This document shows positions 33,706 through 42,525 of a stretch of DNA of 64,000 bases, one piece after another. Numbering within the stretch: the stretch's first letter is position 1; every line of letters starts with the position of its first letter. A model generated the notes under the pieces. That model saw nothing but the letters and a program-made list of their open reading frames with translations. It had not been told where the DNA came from and searched no databases. Source of the stretch: CAVYGN01 sp963796325 (GTDB lineage Bacteria; Spirochaetota; Brevinematia; Brevinematales; JAOACQ01); NCBI GenBank assembly GCA_963796325.1, contig CAWCLF010000001.1, positions 2,480,001 through 2,544,000 of the forward strand, given 5' to 3'. Position numbers and translations under genes: made by a program.

Positions 33706-35748
33706 ATGAAAAAAATACTTTTGTACATGTTTGCAGTATACGCTTTCATGATCATCATAATGGTCTCCGAAACCTCATGCCATCTTCATCAGTCAGGACT
33801 TGACGGTGAAACGAACTCAAGCTCTGCAACAGGATCATCATCTTCGTCATCTTCATCCTCATCTTCAACGGCATCATCGTCATCTAAACCAAAAACTTTG
33901 TACATCCCCTCTCCGACGATTTATACCATTCCCGGATCCAACCAGGTCGCGATCAGCTTTAACGGCAGCGGGATCAACTGGAACACCGGTACGGTTACGT
34001 TTACCAGGGGAAGCTCGACGCTCCAGGTATGGAACGGCAGCGCAGGCGGCGTCGTGGCGACAAAAGGGTTCAATGTCGGCTACGGCGGCAGGGGCGGGTC
34101 CGCGAATAACCAGATCCTGTTCAGCGGCGCAAACGGCACGAATTATAATTTTTATGACTCGCTTGTGGTTTCCGGTTTCGCGGATAACAGCGGAAACATC
34201 TACCAGGCCGCTACGTTCATATTCGGCACGACAACCCTTACTAACAGCCCTATTATGCATTACGATGTCGACAACAAAATGATAGTGATCGATATGCCGA
34301 TGAACATGGTAACTTCGCCGTCTCTTGAGATAGACATGTATTATACAAATTCGGCCGGGAATCCGGGGCCATTGACAAAAATGCTGCCGTATTTTCCTTA
34401 CGGGCAGACAGGGACGAGCATCTGGCTGACCAACCTCTCAGATTTGCCGGATTATCCTTATATTGTTTTAAACAACCTGTATTTTGTAAACAACAATTCG
34501 ATCACCTACGCATGCGCGCAACTCCCGCAGCTCCCGGCGCCTGCCATTACGGGGTTCTCGGCGACGGGGACAATGACCTTGAACCTTGAAAATGCGGACC
34601 CGAACGGCGTTATTACCCCGCAGAACTATACGTTCTCAAGCCCGATTTGGACTATGGATTATTTAACTAATAATAGTAAATATGCGAATTATAACGGATT
34701 TCCAGTAATAAATAATACAAATGTTCAGAATTGGGCCAACTGGAATATTTATGTGTCGGCAAACAACGCGAGAAAAGTAGTGTTCATAGACAGCGCAAAA
34801 GCCGGAGGGCCGGCTATAGCGACGTCGAATATAACATACGCAGGCGGTACGGTCAGTCTGCCGCTCGATGTAAACAATAACGGCGTACCGATCAACCAGA
34901 GCGGCATCAGCGGACTTGTTTGGGAAAATATAACAGCCGAAGTATATCCCGGTATCGGTACAAATTATGTAATTACAAATATAAATTCTGTTGTCAATAC
35001 AGCGAACCAAAAATCGGCGGTAATTTCATATTACGGAGCCGAAAACCCTGTGAACAGGGGAACCGGAAATACATTAGACCTTTTGTTTACAGGCGTTCCA
35101 ACGCTAAGTCCCGCAGCATTCATATTCATGTCCGACAAAATAAAAGTATGGGAATCATTGAAATTCTACGGCAGGAGCGCATGCATAACCGGAAACTGGA
35201 ATTCAATATATAATTATCCGTCAAAGGTGATTGAGTTTGTAAATGTAGCTATAGACCCGGCAGGAAGGGGACAGGCATCTATGATCATGAAAAGTACGAT
35301 AGATATGACATGCAATGGAACACTGGCAAGGGTATCGCTGCCATTCAACGACCCTATAACTTCTTCGCCAAAAAATTACATAAATAATTCTCCTGTAAGT
35401 CTATCTTATACAATGCCTAATCCGCTTTCAACAACTGTACATGGTCCTTCCGTTTATAGTTTGACTGTTACCGCCCCCAATCCCGATACCGCATGCCCCG
35501 CGGACGTATATATAAACTGGTTCAACTTCCCGATTATAACTCCGCAGGCAAGCGGTTTCAATGAGTATAAATATCAACAGCCTTCAAGTTATATAAGGGC
35601 ATCGTATCTATATACGGAAAACAGCGTGCTGTATCTCACTATGGGGATTTACAAAAATTATTCTAATTTTGTTTATCTGACAGTGACTACCAACGATTAC
35701 AGCGCGATTATCGATTACCCGAACGCATGCACCGGGAATACGAATTAA
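33706..35748 (+). CDS. large Ser-linker lipoprotein with repetitive beta structure
   Basis: This 680-residue protein has an N-terminal signal segment with Cys near SETSC, followed by a Ser linker (about 45-65). The remainder is Asn, Thr, Tyr and Gly rich with many strand-like segments, several NNS/NNN runs and no recognised enzyme motif. It is probably a large secreted or surface beta protein. By eye the part from about 33900 to 34640 is more GC-rich, and later parts more AT-rich, suggesting mosaic origin. GGAGG precedes the ATG. It ends just before a GC-rich hairpin. Confidence 0.6.
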   Translation: MKKILLYMFAVYAFMIIIMVSETSCHLHQSGLDGETNSSSATGSSSSSSSSSSSTASSSSKPKTLYIPSPTIYTIPGSNQVAISFNGSGINWNTGTVTFTRGSSTLQVWNGSAGGVVATKGFNVGYGGRGGSANNQILFSGANGTNYNFYDSLVVSGFADNSGNIYQAATFIFGTTTLTNSPIMHYDVDNKMIVIDMPMNMVTSPSLEIDMYYTNSAGNPGPLTKMLPYFPYGQTGTSIWLTNLSDLPDYPYIVLNNLYFVNNNSITYACAQLPQLPAPAITGFSATGTMTLNLENADPNGVITPQNYTFSSPIWTMDYLTNNSKYANYNGFPVINNTNVQNWANWNIYVSANNARKVVFIDSAKAGGPAIATSNITYAGGTVSLPLDVNNNGVPINQSGISGLVWENITAEVYPGIGTNYVITNINSVVNTANQKSAVISYYGAENPVNRGTGNTLDLLFTGVPTLSPAAFIFMSDKIKVWESLKFYGRSACITGNWNSIYNYPSKVIEFVNVAIDPAGRGQASMIMKSTIDMTCNGTLARVSLPFNDPITSSPKNYINNSPVSLSYTMPNPLSTTVHGPSVYSLTVTAPNPDTACPADVYINWFNFPIITPQASGFNEYKYQQPSSYIRASYLYTENSVLYLTMGIYKNYSNFVYLTVTTNDYSAIIDYPNACTGNTN

Positions 35749-35764
35749 AAAAAGGCATCAAAAA

Positions 35765-35788
35765 GCGGCGGCCATTAAGGACCGCCGC
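35765..35788 (+). terminator. possible terminator hairpin after the lipoprotein gene
   Basis: GCGGCGG (35765-35771) pairs perfectly with CCGCCGC (35782-35788) around a 10-base loop. It follows the stop of the large lipoprotein, but no run of T comes after, so it may be only a stable transcript end. Confidence 0.4.
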
Positions 35789-35886
35789 AATCTAAATAAT
35801 TCAGCAATGATATATTGTTATATATTGATAAAAAATTTATATATAAATATAATTGATATCGAATAAATAACCTTGGAGAGTATTTC

Positions 35887-37914
35887 ATGAAAAGACCATT
35901 CGGCGGTCTCTCAATATTGACTTTGACGGCATTATATTTCATTTTCGCTTCAGCCGGATGCAGTAATGCTCCCGGCGGTAATGGCGGCGGAGGAAACCAA
36001 TCGTCTTCGCCGCAATCGTCCTCGTCTTCATCTTCTCCCTCCGGAATTGTCCATCCGTATATTTATAACGACAATTTTAAAACCAACAATTGGGGTGGGC
36101 AGTACACGTTAATCTATATGGCCAGCGCATGCGGCCTGCAAATGTACGCTAAATCTAACCTCGATATGATGCCTATTCCATATGCATATTTTAATGGTGG
36201 ACCGAACGCTGGAGTAAACAAGGTATTTGTATATATCGATAATTCCGCAGATTACGGGGTGTTCCCGGATTGGGTGAAACCCGGCGGTCTTTTCGTTTAT
36301 AATTACAACAATCTGATAACTAATTACCCGTCAACCGGAAAAGTTCCTCAATGGACTAAAGGAGTATCAGGCATGGACAGGTTCGACAGGGTATATATGC
36401 CTCCTAATCCCGATGCATGCGACTCGAATACGCTGTACCAGGTGATGGAGTTCATTAAGACAAATTACGGCGTCGCGAACCTTACCGCGCTTGTGTTTTG
36501 GGGTCATGGCGACGGCTGGATGCCGCTCAACGGGGGCCAGACGGGGCCGATTAACCTTTCTGCGGGCCATATGCCCGGAGCCGGTAAAATCAATCAATCC
36601 GTGGGAATCAATAATAATTCCGGGAATACGTTATACGACGACCAGATTGCATGGGCGATATCGACTACTTTCGGTTACGTCAATTACCTCGGGTTCGACA
36701 CCTGCTACATGGGGAACCTGGAAAACGTTTATACGTATGTAGTTACAAATTTGGTCGGGAATCTTCAAAATGCGGCCGCAATTAATTTGATAGCATCCCC
36801 CGGAGTGGAGGCAAACATAGGTTGGAACTACGATTGAATATCGGACCCCAATATTGATTTTAACACTCTGCCTCAGCAGTCAGGTGTAAATCTGTCATTA
36901 TATTATGGATATTATTTCTATTATGTTCTCAATGATTTAGATAGTATTTATCAGGGATTTACAGGAAATTTATCAGATGTAACATTCTGGATTACAAATT
37001 CAAGAAAATACATATCGCCTTCGACGGACCCGGCGTCTCATTACGTCAACCTGGTCAATCTGCTGAACGACCTCAAGAATTACGACGGCAGTTTAATTTC
37101 CGAATACAATGATTTTATGCATTATACAACCGGATCATCAATATCAAATATGTGTGCATGGATACCGGTATTCCCGAAGCAATATTACAGTTCTTTCGTA
37201 AAGAAATACCACTCGGCTCAGTATATACGGTTATTCAGGGACGATCCTTATATCGCGGACTGGCTGACAAACGCCGCCTGGGGACAGACAGAAAACTCTG
37301 TTGCTCAATTTATACCTAATTTTTTAATTGGTTATAATAATTGGAATACATTGGGGACAACCATATTGGGCGGATCGGTAAATGTTACAGGTACATATCA
37401 TGCATATATTCTCGACCAGAGGAACGAAAACCAGACCGTATCGACGGCCATACCCCTGTCATCCACTATAATAAAACGGACGAATGTCGCTTACGTCGCA
37501 GGTGAAGGCCAGGTAGATTATTACTCTATCACGATAACGAGCGGCGGAAACATACGGCTTAGAGTATCGGGGTGCGCTGTCTCGAACGAAACGACCGTTT
37601 CCAATATCCAGCTCCTCGATTCGTCGCAGACCGTTCTCCAGGACCTGACCGCATCGATGCGCAACGCGACGCCTTCCGATGGGGGCGCTCTCGCGGCATC
37701 ATATACAGGCGGGGGAACAATCCCTATATCCCAAAATACGGAATACGGCAATATGTCTTTCGTGGAGATCCGCACGAACCTTTCGGCGGGTACTTACTAT
37801 ATAAAAGTATCCGCGCAGGACCTCATGACGGAATACTACAACCCGACCGACGCTCCGTACCTGGTCTACCCCCTGCCCCTCACGAACGGGGAGGCCGCTG
37901 CGGGAGTGCAGTAA
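35887..37914 (+). pseudogene. clostripain-family (C11) peptidase lipoprotein with one in-frame TGA
   Basis: The product starts with a lipobox (ASAGC, Cys25) and a Ser linker, then a C11-type cysteine peptidase domain: YTLIYMASACGL, FWGHGDGW with candidate His207, and FDTCYMGNLEN with candidate Cys273. The frame meets TGA at 36835-36837 just after GWNYD, then continues without any other stop in the same frame to 37914 (for 358 more codons), with a coherent C-terminal beta domain (ending DAPYLVYPLP). Other genes in the window use TGA as stop. It is therefore probably a nonsense-mutated gene, or a sequencing error. N-terminal fragment 316 codons. Confidence 0.75.
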
Positions 37915-37915
37915 T

Positions 37916-38239
37916 TCAGTATAATGCCGCTTTTTTTGTCACATTATTAATATTGTCGATAAGTCTTTTTATTTTCCCGGGTTTATTCTTTTTCCTTGCT
38001 TTCCAGAGATCAAGTTTTTCCTGTAAATTCATCCAGCTCTCCGCACTCGTGCCTGTGGCTTCTCCGATTTTTACAGCCATATCCGGGCTGAGGTTCGATC
38101 TTTCGTTTACTATTCTGGAAATAGTCTCGAGTCTGACACCTAAATGTTTTGCAAATTCCTTTTGAGTCATTTTTAAGTGCTTTATTATATCTTCGCGAAT
38201 TATTGCGCCCGGATGGGTCGGTTTTCTTTCGGTCATCAT
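37916..38239 (-). CDS. HigA/VapI-type antitoxin (XRE family), orphan
   Basis: This protein of about 107 residues starts at the ATG at 38239 (MMTERKPTHPG), chosen because the promoter -10 element lies only some 30 bases upstream; a further ATG at 38266 would fall almost on the transcription start. The pattern THPGAIIREDIIKHLKMTQKE followed by an XRE helix-turn-helix (FAKHLGVRLETISRIVNERS) is characteristic of HigA antitoxins. The usual upstream higB toxin is absent, so it is an orphan. HigA proteins repress their own promoter through such dyads. Confidence 0.82.
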   Translation of the reverse strand: MMTERKPTHPGAIIREDIIKHLKMTQKEFAKHLGVRLETISRIVNERSNLSPDMAVKIGEATGTSAESWMNLQEKLDLWKARKKNKPGKIKRLIDNINNVTKKAALY

Positions 38240-38271
38240 AATGGCCTGCTTGAATGACGCTATCATAATAT

Positions 38272-38300
38272 ATTATATTAATATTGACACTATATGTCAA
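38272..38300 (-). promoter_or_regulatory. consensus promoter with palindromic operator for the HigA gene
   Basis: On the minus strand, TTGACA (38300-38295) is followed by exactly 17 bases and TATAAT (38277-38272), a perfect sigma-70 promoter. The -35 is one arm of an inverted repeat: TTGACA (38284-38289) and TGTCAA (38295-38300) on the plus strand, separated by 5 bases. The dyad is a good site for a HigA dimer that blocks polymerase. Confidence 0.75.
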
Positions 38301-38354
38301 TAGGTTTTCATATTATCCGCTCGTTTAAAATAACATAAAGGAAAACAATCCCCT

Positions 38355-38552
38355 TCAGAACTCGAGCTTTCCCCCGTTCCTCCTGAATTCCTCCTCGAGC
38401 TCCGGGGCTATATTGTATTTCCTGAAAACGTTTTTCAGCACTTCCCCCCAGTTGTCCCAGGTGCAGTGGAATAGCTCGCTTGCGCCCGCGGCAACTTCTA
38501 TATCGAGGGTTCCCCTCGTCCTGTTTATATTCGTCAGCCTTACCATGCTCAT
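38355..38552 (-). CDS. small hypothetical protein
   Basis: This 65-residue hydrophilic protein has no recognised family. It is acidic with a conserved-looking TWDNWGEVLKNVFRKY segment and two Trp. The upstream spacing shows only a weak GGGGAT as ribosome binding site. It lies between the HigA gene and a stretch without intact genes. It could be a real small gene, and the even amino-acid composition favours coding. Confidence 0.4.
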   Translation of the reverse strand: MSMVRLTNINRTRGTLDIEVAAGASELFHCTWDNWGEVLKNVFRKYNIAPELEEEFRRNGGKLEF

Positions 38553-38681
38553 TTTATATCCCCGGTTTTTTTGCTTCCCCTCCCTTTTTATATCGAAAAT
38601 CCGGCTTTACAAGTTGAGCTTCTTTTTTGACGATCCGCCTCGTTATTGCTAATTTAACCTGAATAATGGAGGGAGGTTCTT

Positions 38682-38780
38682 ATGCGCATTCGTAAGACTT
38701 TCGATAAGGCCGGCATATACGATTATTTCTGCTCTATACATAATTACATGACGGGAAGGGTGGAAGTCTGCGGGAATTGA
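38682..38780 (+). pseudogene. plastocyanin/cupredoxin C-terminal fragment
   Basis: A 32-codon frame starting ATG, preceded by GGAGGGAGG, encodes TFDKAGIYDYFCSIHNYMTG. This matches the last part of plastocyanin-like blue-copper proteins (FxxPGTYxYxCxxHxxMxG), with the Cys, His and Met copper ligands at their usual spacing. The rest of the domain, including the first His ligand, is missing. It is a decayed remnant, although with a strong ribosome binding site it could be translated. The surrounding 38553-39040 region shows no intact gene. Confidence 0.6.
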
Positions 38781-39040
38781 TTTTACCGTTAAAAATTTTT
38801 TGTTGATTTTCCCCGGCTGATCCTGTATAATTATGCGGGGATAATAATAGGGTCGAAAGATCCGTATATGGGGACGCTGTAATACATGACTCATGGCAAT
38901 TGATTGTTGGCTTTACTGTGTCTTTAATGGAACAGATGTTCCCGAACTTTACAAAATTTGTCATAACTCTTGACGGTTGCATCCCCTTTTGTTAAATTTT
39001 ATTTGAATCCGGGTGTTTGAAACCCGGAAAAGAGGTGAAA

Positions 39041-39316
39041 ATGTCGATATTTCTATCGCTGACCTACAAGCACCCTGACGACAGGGAAGCCAGGCAGATC
39101 GAAAAGGATTACAGGGCGGTCATGAAGGACCTCCTGAAATTCACGTCGTACAGGGAAGCGAAGACGCTTTTCATAAAGACCGCAATCGGCGTAATGAAAG
39201 GCCTTCAGGCTCATGGCAAAGTGAAAGCCGGAACTATTAAAAAGCCCGCAGCCGTGAGGAAGCCTGCGCCGAAAGCCGCAGCAAAGAAAGCATCAGCGGA
39301 TAAAAAGAGAAAATAA
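39041..39316 (+). CDS. small protein with Lys/Ala/Pro-rich histone-H1-like tail
   Basis: I chose the ATG at 39041, preceded by GAGGTG, giving 91 residues. Residues 1-60 form a helical domain (with YKHPDDREARQIEKDYRAVM). The tail, from about 62 on, is almost purely Lys, Ala and Pro (with KKPAAVRKPAPKAAAKK), resembling the C-terminal tails of bacterial histone-H1-like nucleoid proteins. It may bind DNA or RNA. The next gene (39326) encodes a related domain without tail, indicating a duplicated pair. Confidence 0.55.
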   Translation: MSIFLSLTYKHPDDREARQIEKDYRAVMKDLLKFTSYREAKTLFIKTAIGVMKGLQAHGKVKAGTIKKPAAVRKPAPKAAAKKASADKKRK

Positions 39317-39325
39317 GGAGAGTTT

Positions 39326-39517
39326 ATGCCCATTAACCTACCCGATTACGCCGATAACGACGAGGAAAGGAAACTCGAGGCCGAATACAAGGCCCTGCGT
39401 AAAACCGTCCTGAAAGACTGCGATCCTTCGACCCTCGACAAAATGATAATGCACAAGGTAATTCCGGCGCTCAAGGACGCCATGCAGAAACGGGTGTCAA
39501 GCCTGAATCTGTTTTGA
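39326..39517 (+). CDS. small helical protein related to the preceding one
   Basis: This 63-residue protein has the same architecture as the first part of its neighbour: PDYADNDEERKLEAEYKALR aligns with HPDDREARQIEKDYRAVMKD. No basic tail is present. AAGGAG precedes the ATG and the gap to the neighbour is 9 bases, so it is an operon. It may form a heteromer with the tailed version. Its stop overlaps the start region of the next gene. Confidence 0.5.
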   Translation: MPINLPDYADNDEERKLEAEYKALRKTVLKDCDPSTLDKMIMHKVIPALKDAMQKRVSSLNLF

Positions 39518-39522
39518 CTGCC

Positions 39523-39894
39523 ATGAAACTGAATTTCAGCACATTTACGGTGTCGAAGGCCGTATACGACAGGTTTTTCGAGTACGAGAAAAAGTACAGG
39601 GACGATTATTTTACAGGCAAAAGGCGTCTGTTCAACGAATATGTCATAAAGAACGGGTGCGACAGCCTTCTTAAACTGAAAGGCAAGATAAAGGACCGGG
39701 CTGTAAAGGATAAAATACACCTGAAACTGTGGTTTTACGATTTCATTATCGATAAACTTGAAGAAACCCGGAATAAACTTATAAAGGGCAACGTTTTCCA
39801 GGCTGCCAGGACAAACGAGAAAAAGATCATGTTCAACGACATGCTGATCAGCGCAGGTCTCGACAGGGTTTCGGACTTCGTCAAAAGGTCCTGA
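39523..39894 (+). CDS. hypothetical protein, third gene of a small operon
   Basis: I prefer the ATG at 39523, 5 bases after the preceding stop; a TTG at 39514 overlapping it is possible. The product has 123 residues, is basic and helical, and has no recognised motif (DRFFEYEKKYRDDYFTGKRR near the start). It ends exactly where the convergent nudC gene ends. Its operon partners are the two small proteins upstream. Confidence 0.5.
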   Translation: MKLNFSTFTVSKAVYDRFFEYEKKYRDDYFTGKRRLFNEYVIKNGCDSLLKLKGKIKDRAVKDKIHLKLWFYDFIIDKLEETRNKLIKGNVFQAARTNEKKIMFNDMLISAGLDRVSDFVKRS

Positions 39895-40713
39895 TCACCC
39901 GTAAACCGATATGAACCAGTCGATGAGCTTTCTTGCTACGCTTACAGACCCGGGTATTGCAGGGAGTGTTTGAGCATCGTACCATCCTGCTTCGGTTATT
40001 TCCTTTTCGTCGATTGAGATTTCACCGGATTCGTATTCGGCTGTGAAAGCCAGCATCAGGGAATCGGGGAAAGGCCATGGCTGGCTTGTAAAGTACCTGA
40101 TGTTTTTGAGGCCGATCTTTGTTTCTTCCATGACTTCCCTTTTCACGCATTCTTCGGCGGATTCTCCGGCTTCGACATAGCCGGCAAGCACGCTGTAAAA
40201 TGGGCTCCTGAACCTTTTCGCCCTCGCAAGGAGTATTTTGCGGTCCCTCACGACTGCGACTATGACTGCCGGCGAGATCCTGGGGTAAAGGACATAGCCG
40301 CATGATGCGCATTCCCTGGCCCTGTCGCTTTCATGGTTCTTAAGGGGGCTTCCGCACCTTCCGCAGAATTGGGCGTTTCTCATCCAGACTGCAAGCTGGT
40401 AAGCCGTTCCGGCGGCCCTGAACAGCCCCTCGTCGGCCTTGCCGAACAGTTCGAAGAGCCTTGCCGTTATAAACCCGGGATGTTCCCTGACGGCGGATTC
40501 AGCGGCATCGCCTGCAAAACAGGGCAGATTGTCCATCATGCCCAGGTATTGAAGGTTCGACGGGTCGAATCCGGCGAGCTCCTTCCCTGTCAGAAGCGCT
40601 ATTTCGAACCCGGAGCCGGCCTGCCTGAGGACAAGTTTATCCCCGGCGAAGAGGAACGCGTAATTGCTGCCACCCGGCGCTGCGGAGCTTTTATATCCGG
40701 GAACGATATTCAT
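39895..40713 (-). CDS. nudC: NAD-capped RNA hydrolase / NADH pyrophosphatase NudC
   Basis: This is a 272-residue protein with the full NudC layout: an N-terminal domain, a four-Cys zinc ribbon (CGRCG about 117-121 and CASCG about 136-140), then the Nudix box (GYVEAGESAEECVKREVMEE, with the catalytic glutamates) and the diagnostic SQPWPFP motif that gives specificity for NAD(H). It removes NMN from NADH and from NAD-capped RNA, using Mg or Mn. Length agrees with E. coli NudC (257). It ends the long minus-strand housekeeping run. Confidence 0.95.
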   Translation of the reverse strand: MNIVPGYKSSAAPGGSNYAFLFAGDKLVLRQAGSGFEIALLTGKELAGFDPSNLQYLGMMDNLPCFAGDAAESAVREHPGFITARLFELFGKADEGLFRAAGTAYQLAVWMRNAQFCGRCGSPLKNHESDRARECASCGYVLYPRISPAVIVAVVRDRKILLARAKRFRSPFYSVLAGYVEAGESAEECVKREVMEETKIGLKNIRYFTSQPWPFPDSLMLAFTAEYESGEISIDEKEITEAGWYDAQTLPAIPGSVSVARKLIDWFISVYG

Positions 40714-40728
40714 AAAGGCCTCCCTGTC

Positions 40729-41904
40729 TTAAAGCACCCTGCAGATCAATCCCTTCAAATACTCCGACTCCGGATAGGACAACCTTACCGGGTGGTCCCC
40801 CGCCTGCGAGAGGGTGCGGATGATCTGGACCTCCCTCTTCGCATCGATCGAAGCCCAGGATACCGCCAGCCTGAAGTCGGACGGGCTTATGCCACCCGAG
40901 CATGAAAACGTGACAAGGAGCCCTCCGGGCTTGAGGACTTTCATCGCAAGGAGGTTGATGTCCTTGTACGCCCTCATCGCCTTGTCCCTCAAAAATTTCG
41001 ACGGCGCGAATTTGGGCGGGTCGAGTATCGCCATGTCGAAAAGCCTGCCTTCGTCCCTGAAAGCTCTCAGCACCGTAAATGCATCGTCCCTGACAGCCGT
41101 GCACAGGCTTTCATCTATCCCGTTGAGTTTGATATTCTCCTTCAGAAGTTCGACCGCTTCGGCGGACGAATCGACCGATGTCACTTTTTTTGCCCCGGCC
41201 CTGAGCGCGGAAACGGTGAAGCCTCCCGTATAAGAGAAGCAGTCGAGGACTTCCATCCCTCCGGCGTACGAAGCCGTTATCAGCCTGTTGTCCCGCTGGT
41301 CCATGTAGAATCCCGTCTTCTGCCCATGCAGGGGATCGACGATGAATTTAAGGCCGTTTTCCGTAACAACTACGGCCTCGGGAACTTCTCCGCCTTCCAG
41401 TATCCCGGAAGAAGGGGGCAGCCCTTCGAGCGATCTTACATCGTCGTTCTTTTCGATTACCGCGCCTGCATCGAGGCAGGAATAAAGTATTCCGGCTAAT
41501 TCCCCTTTTACCGCTTCTATGCCGGCCGTCAGGGCCTGCATTACGGCATAGCGGCCGTACATGTCTACTATGAGACCGGGAAGGAGGTCCGCTTCGGCGA
41601 AGACAAGCCTCAGGGCGTCCGTGCCCTTTATAAAATCCCTCCTTGAAACGGAAGCCTTTATCATGGCTTCCCACCAGCCCCTGTCTATCTCTATGCCTTC
41701 CCTCCACTCGAGGATCCTGACATTTATCCTGGATTCGGGGTTGTAATATCCCCTTGCCAGGTACCGGCCGTCCCGGTCGAAGATATCGACAATTTCGCCC
41801 GGAGCGGGATTGCCCTCAGTCTTTGCAACGGCCCCGGAAAATATCCAGGGATGGCGGTGCAGGACGGATTTTCCACTGCCGCTCCTGAGTATGATCTTAT
41901 TCAT
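40729..41904 (-). CDS. rlmI: 23S rRNA cytosine-C5 methyltransferase, RlmI-like
   Basis: This 391-residue protein starts with a PUA domain (about 1-75, GSGKSVLHRHPWIFSGAV) and continues with a central domain and a Rossmann-like SAM methyltransferase domain (VLDCFSYTGGFTVSALRAGA and AILDPPKFAP). This is the RlmI/YccW architecture, which methylates C1962 of 23S rRNA in E. coli. The E. coli protein has 396 residues. Its ATG overlaps the TGA of the AmaP-like gene (ATGA). Paralogues of the same COG could have another rRNA target. Confidence 0.88.
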   Translation of the reverse strand: MNKIILRSGSGKSVLHRHPWIFSGAVAKTEGNPAPGEIVDIFDRDGRYLARGYYNPESRINVRILEWREGIEIDRGWWEAMIKASVSRRDFIKGTDALRLVFAEADLLPGLIVDMYGRYAVMQALTAGIEAVKGELAGILYSCLDAGAVIEKNDDVRSLEGLPPSSGILEGGEVPEAVVVTENGLKFIVDPLHGQKTGFYMDQRDNRLITASYAGGMEVLDCFSYTGGFTVSALRAGAKKVTSVDSSAEAVELLKENIKLNGIDESLCTAVRDDAFTVLRAFRDEGRLFDMAILDPPKFAPSKFLRDKAMRAYKDINLLAMKVLKPGGLLVTFSCSGGISPSDFRLAVSWASIDAKREVQIIRTLSQAGDHPVRLSYPESEYLKGLICRVL

Positions 41905-42479
41905 ATTATTTTTTTAACCCCGGCTGCCGGGGCGGCCTTCTCGACGGCTGCGGATTCGAGAATAATGTGGAAATACCTTATCCTGTTGATGCCGAACGAG
42001 GATTCCAGGCCTTCGACGACTCTTTTCCTCACCTTTTCCGATAAGTCTATGTAATCCCATTTGCCGTGGACTCCTATCCAGAGCCTGATCCCGAGTTCAT
42101 GTCCCTTGAATATATCGACGATTGCGCCTTCCGCTTCGGCTCCCGGTTCCAGGGAAGCCGCCCCCCTGACAAAGCCGGCAATTGCTCTGTCGCTGAAATG
42201 GACGGCGGCGTTTCCGGCCATGAGGCTGTAATATGTGCCCCTGTACCTGCCGTATACGGCAAGCGCTGCGAGGACCACGGGAAAACTGATTAAAAAGACG
42301 GCTGTAATGCCGAAGAACAGGAAAGGGCTGATGCCGCTGACATGGTACAGCAGGTCCGACATGTTCAATCCCGGCTGGTAGCCGAGGAACGCCGTGTAAA
42401 GGAGTATGCCGGTCAAAAAAGAAACGGCAAGGAAAACAAAATATATTATACCGGCGACGGACCCGGCCCTGCTTTTCAC
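41901..42479 (-). CDS. AmaP-like Asp23-anchor membrane protein
   Basis: This 192-residue protein has two N-terminal membrane helices (about 10-33 and 48-75) and a soluble C-terminal domain with LWIGVHGKWDYIDLSEKVRK near 140, the Asp23/Gls24-like fold of alkaline-shock proteins. The combination is that of AmaP, which anchors Asp23 in Firmicutes. In other phyla it is found next to housekeeping genes. Its function is unknown here. It precedes rlmI with overlap and follows accC. Confidence 0.65.
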   Translation of the reverse strand: MKSRAGSVAGIIYFVFLAVSFLTGILLYTAFLGYQPGLNMSDLLYHVSGISPFLFFGITAVFLISFPVVLAALAVYGRYRGTYYSLMAGNAAVHFSDRAIAGFVRGAASLEPGAEAEGAIVDIFKGHELGIRLWIGVHGKWDYIDLSEKVRKRVVEGLESSFGINRIRYFHIILESAAVEKAAPAAGVKKII

Positions 42480-42525
42480 CGCTGTCTTCCCCCTATTCCA
42501 TAATCAGCCGATAGGCCGCTGATTA

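Noticed and set aside
35765..35788. A convincing Rho-independent terminator
   Set aside because: The stem is good but no T run follows, so it is listed only as a possible one.
36835..36837. Recoding of TGA as an amino acid (selenocysteine or alternative code)
   Set aside because: Many genes in the window end with TGA in a normal way, the residue position is not a known selenocysteine site, and only a weak AT-only stem follows it.
38010..38300. A HigB toxin or other gene overlapping higA on the minus strand
   Set aside because: The frame is a shadow of the HigA gene; its product is rich in Asn, Lys and Arg without toxin motifs, and a perfect promoter with operator lies inside its start.
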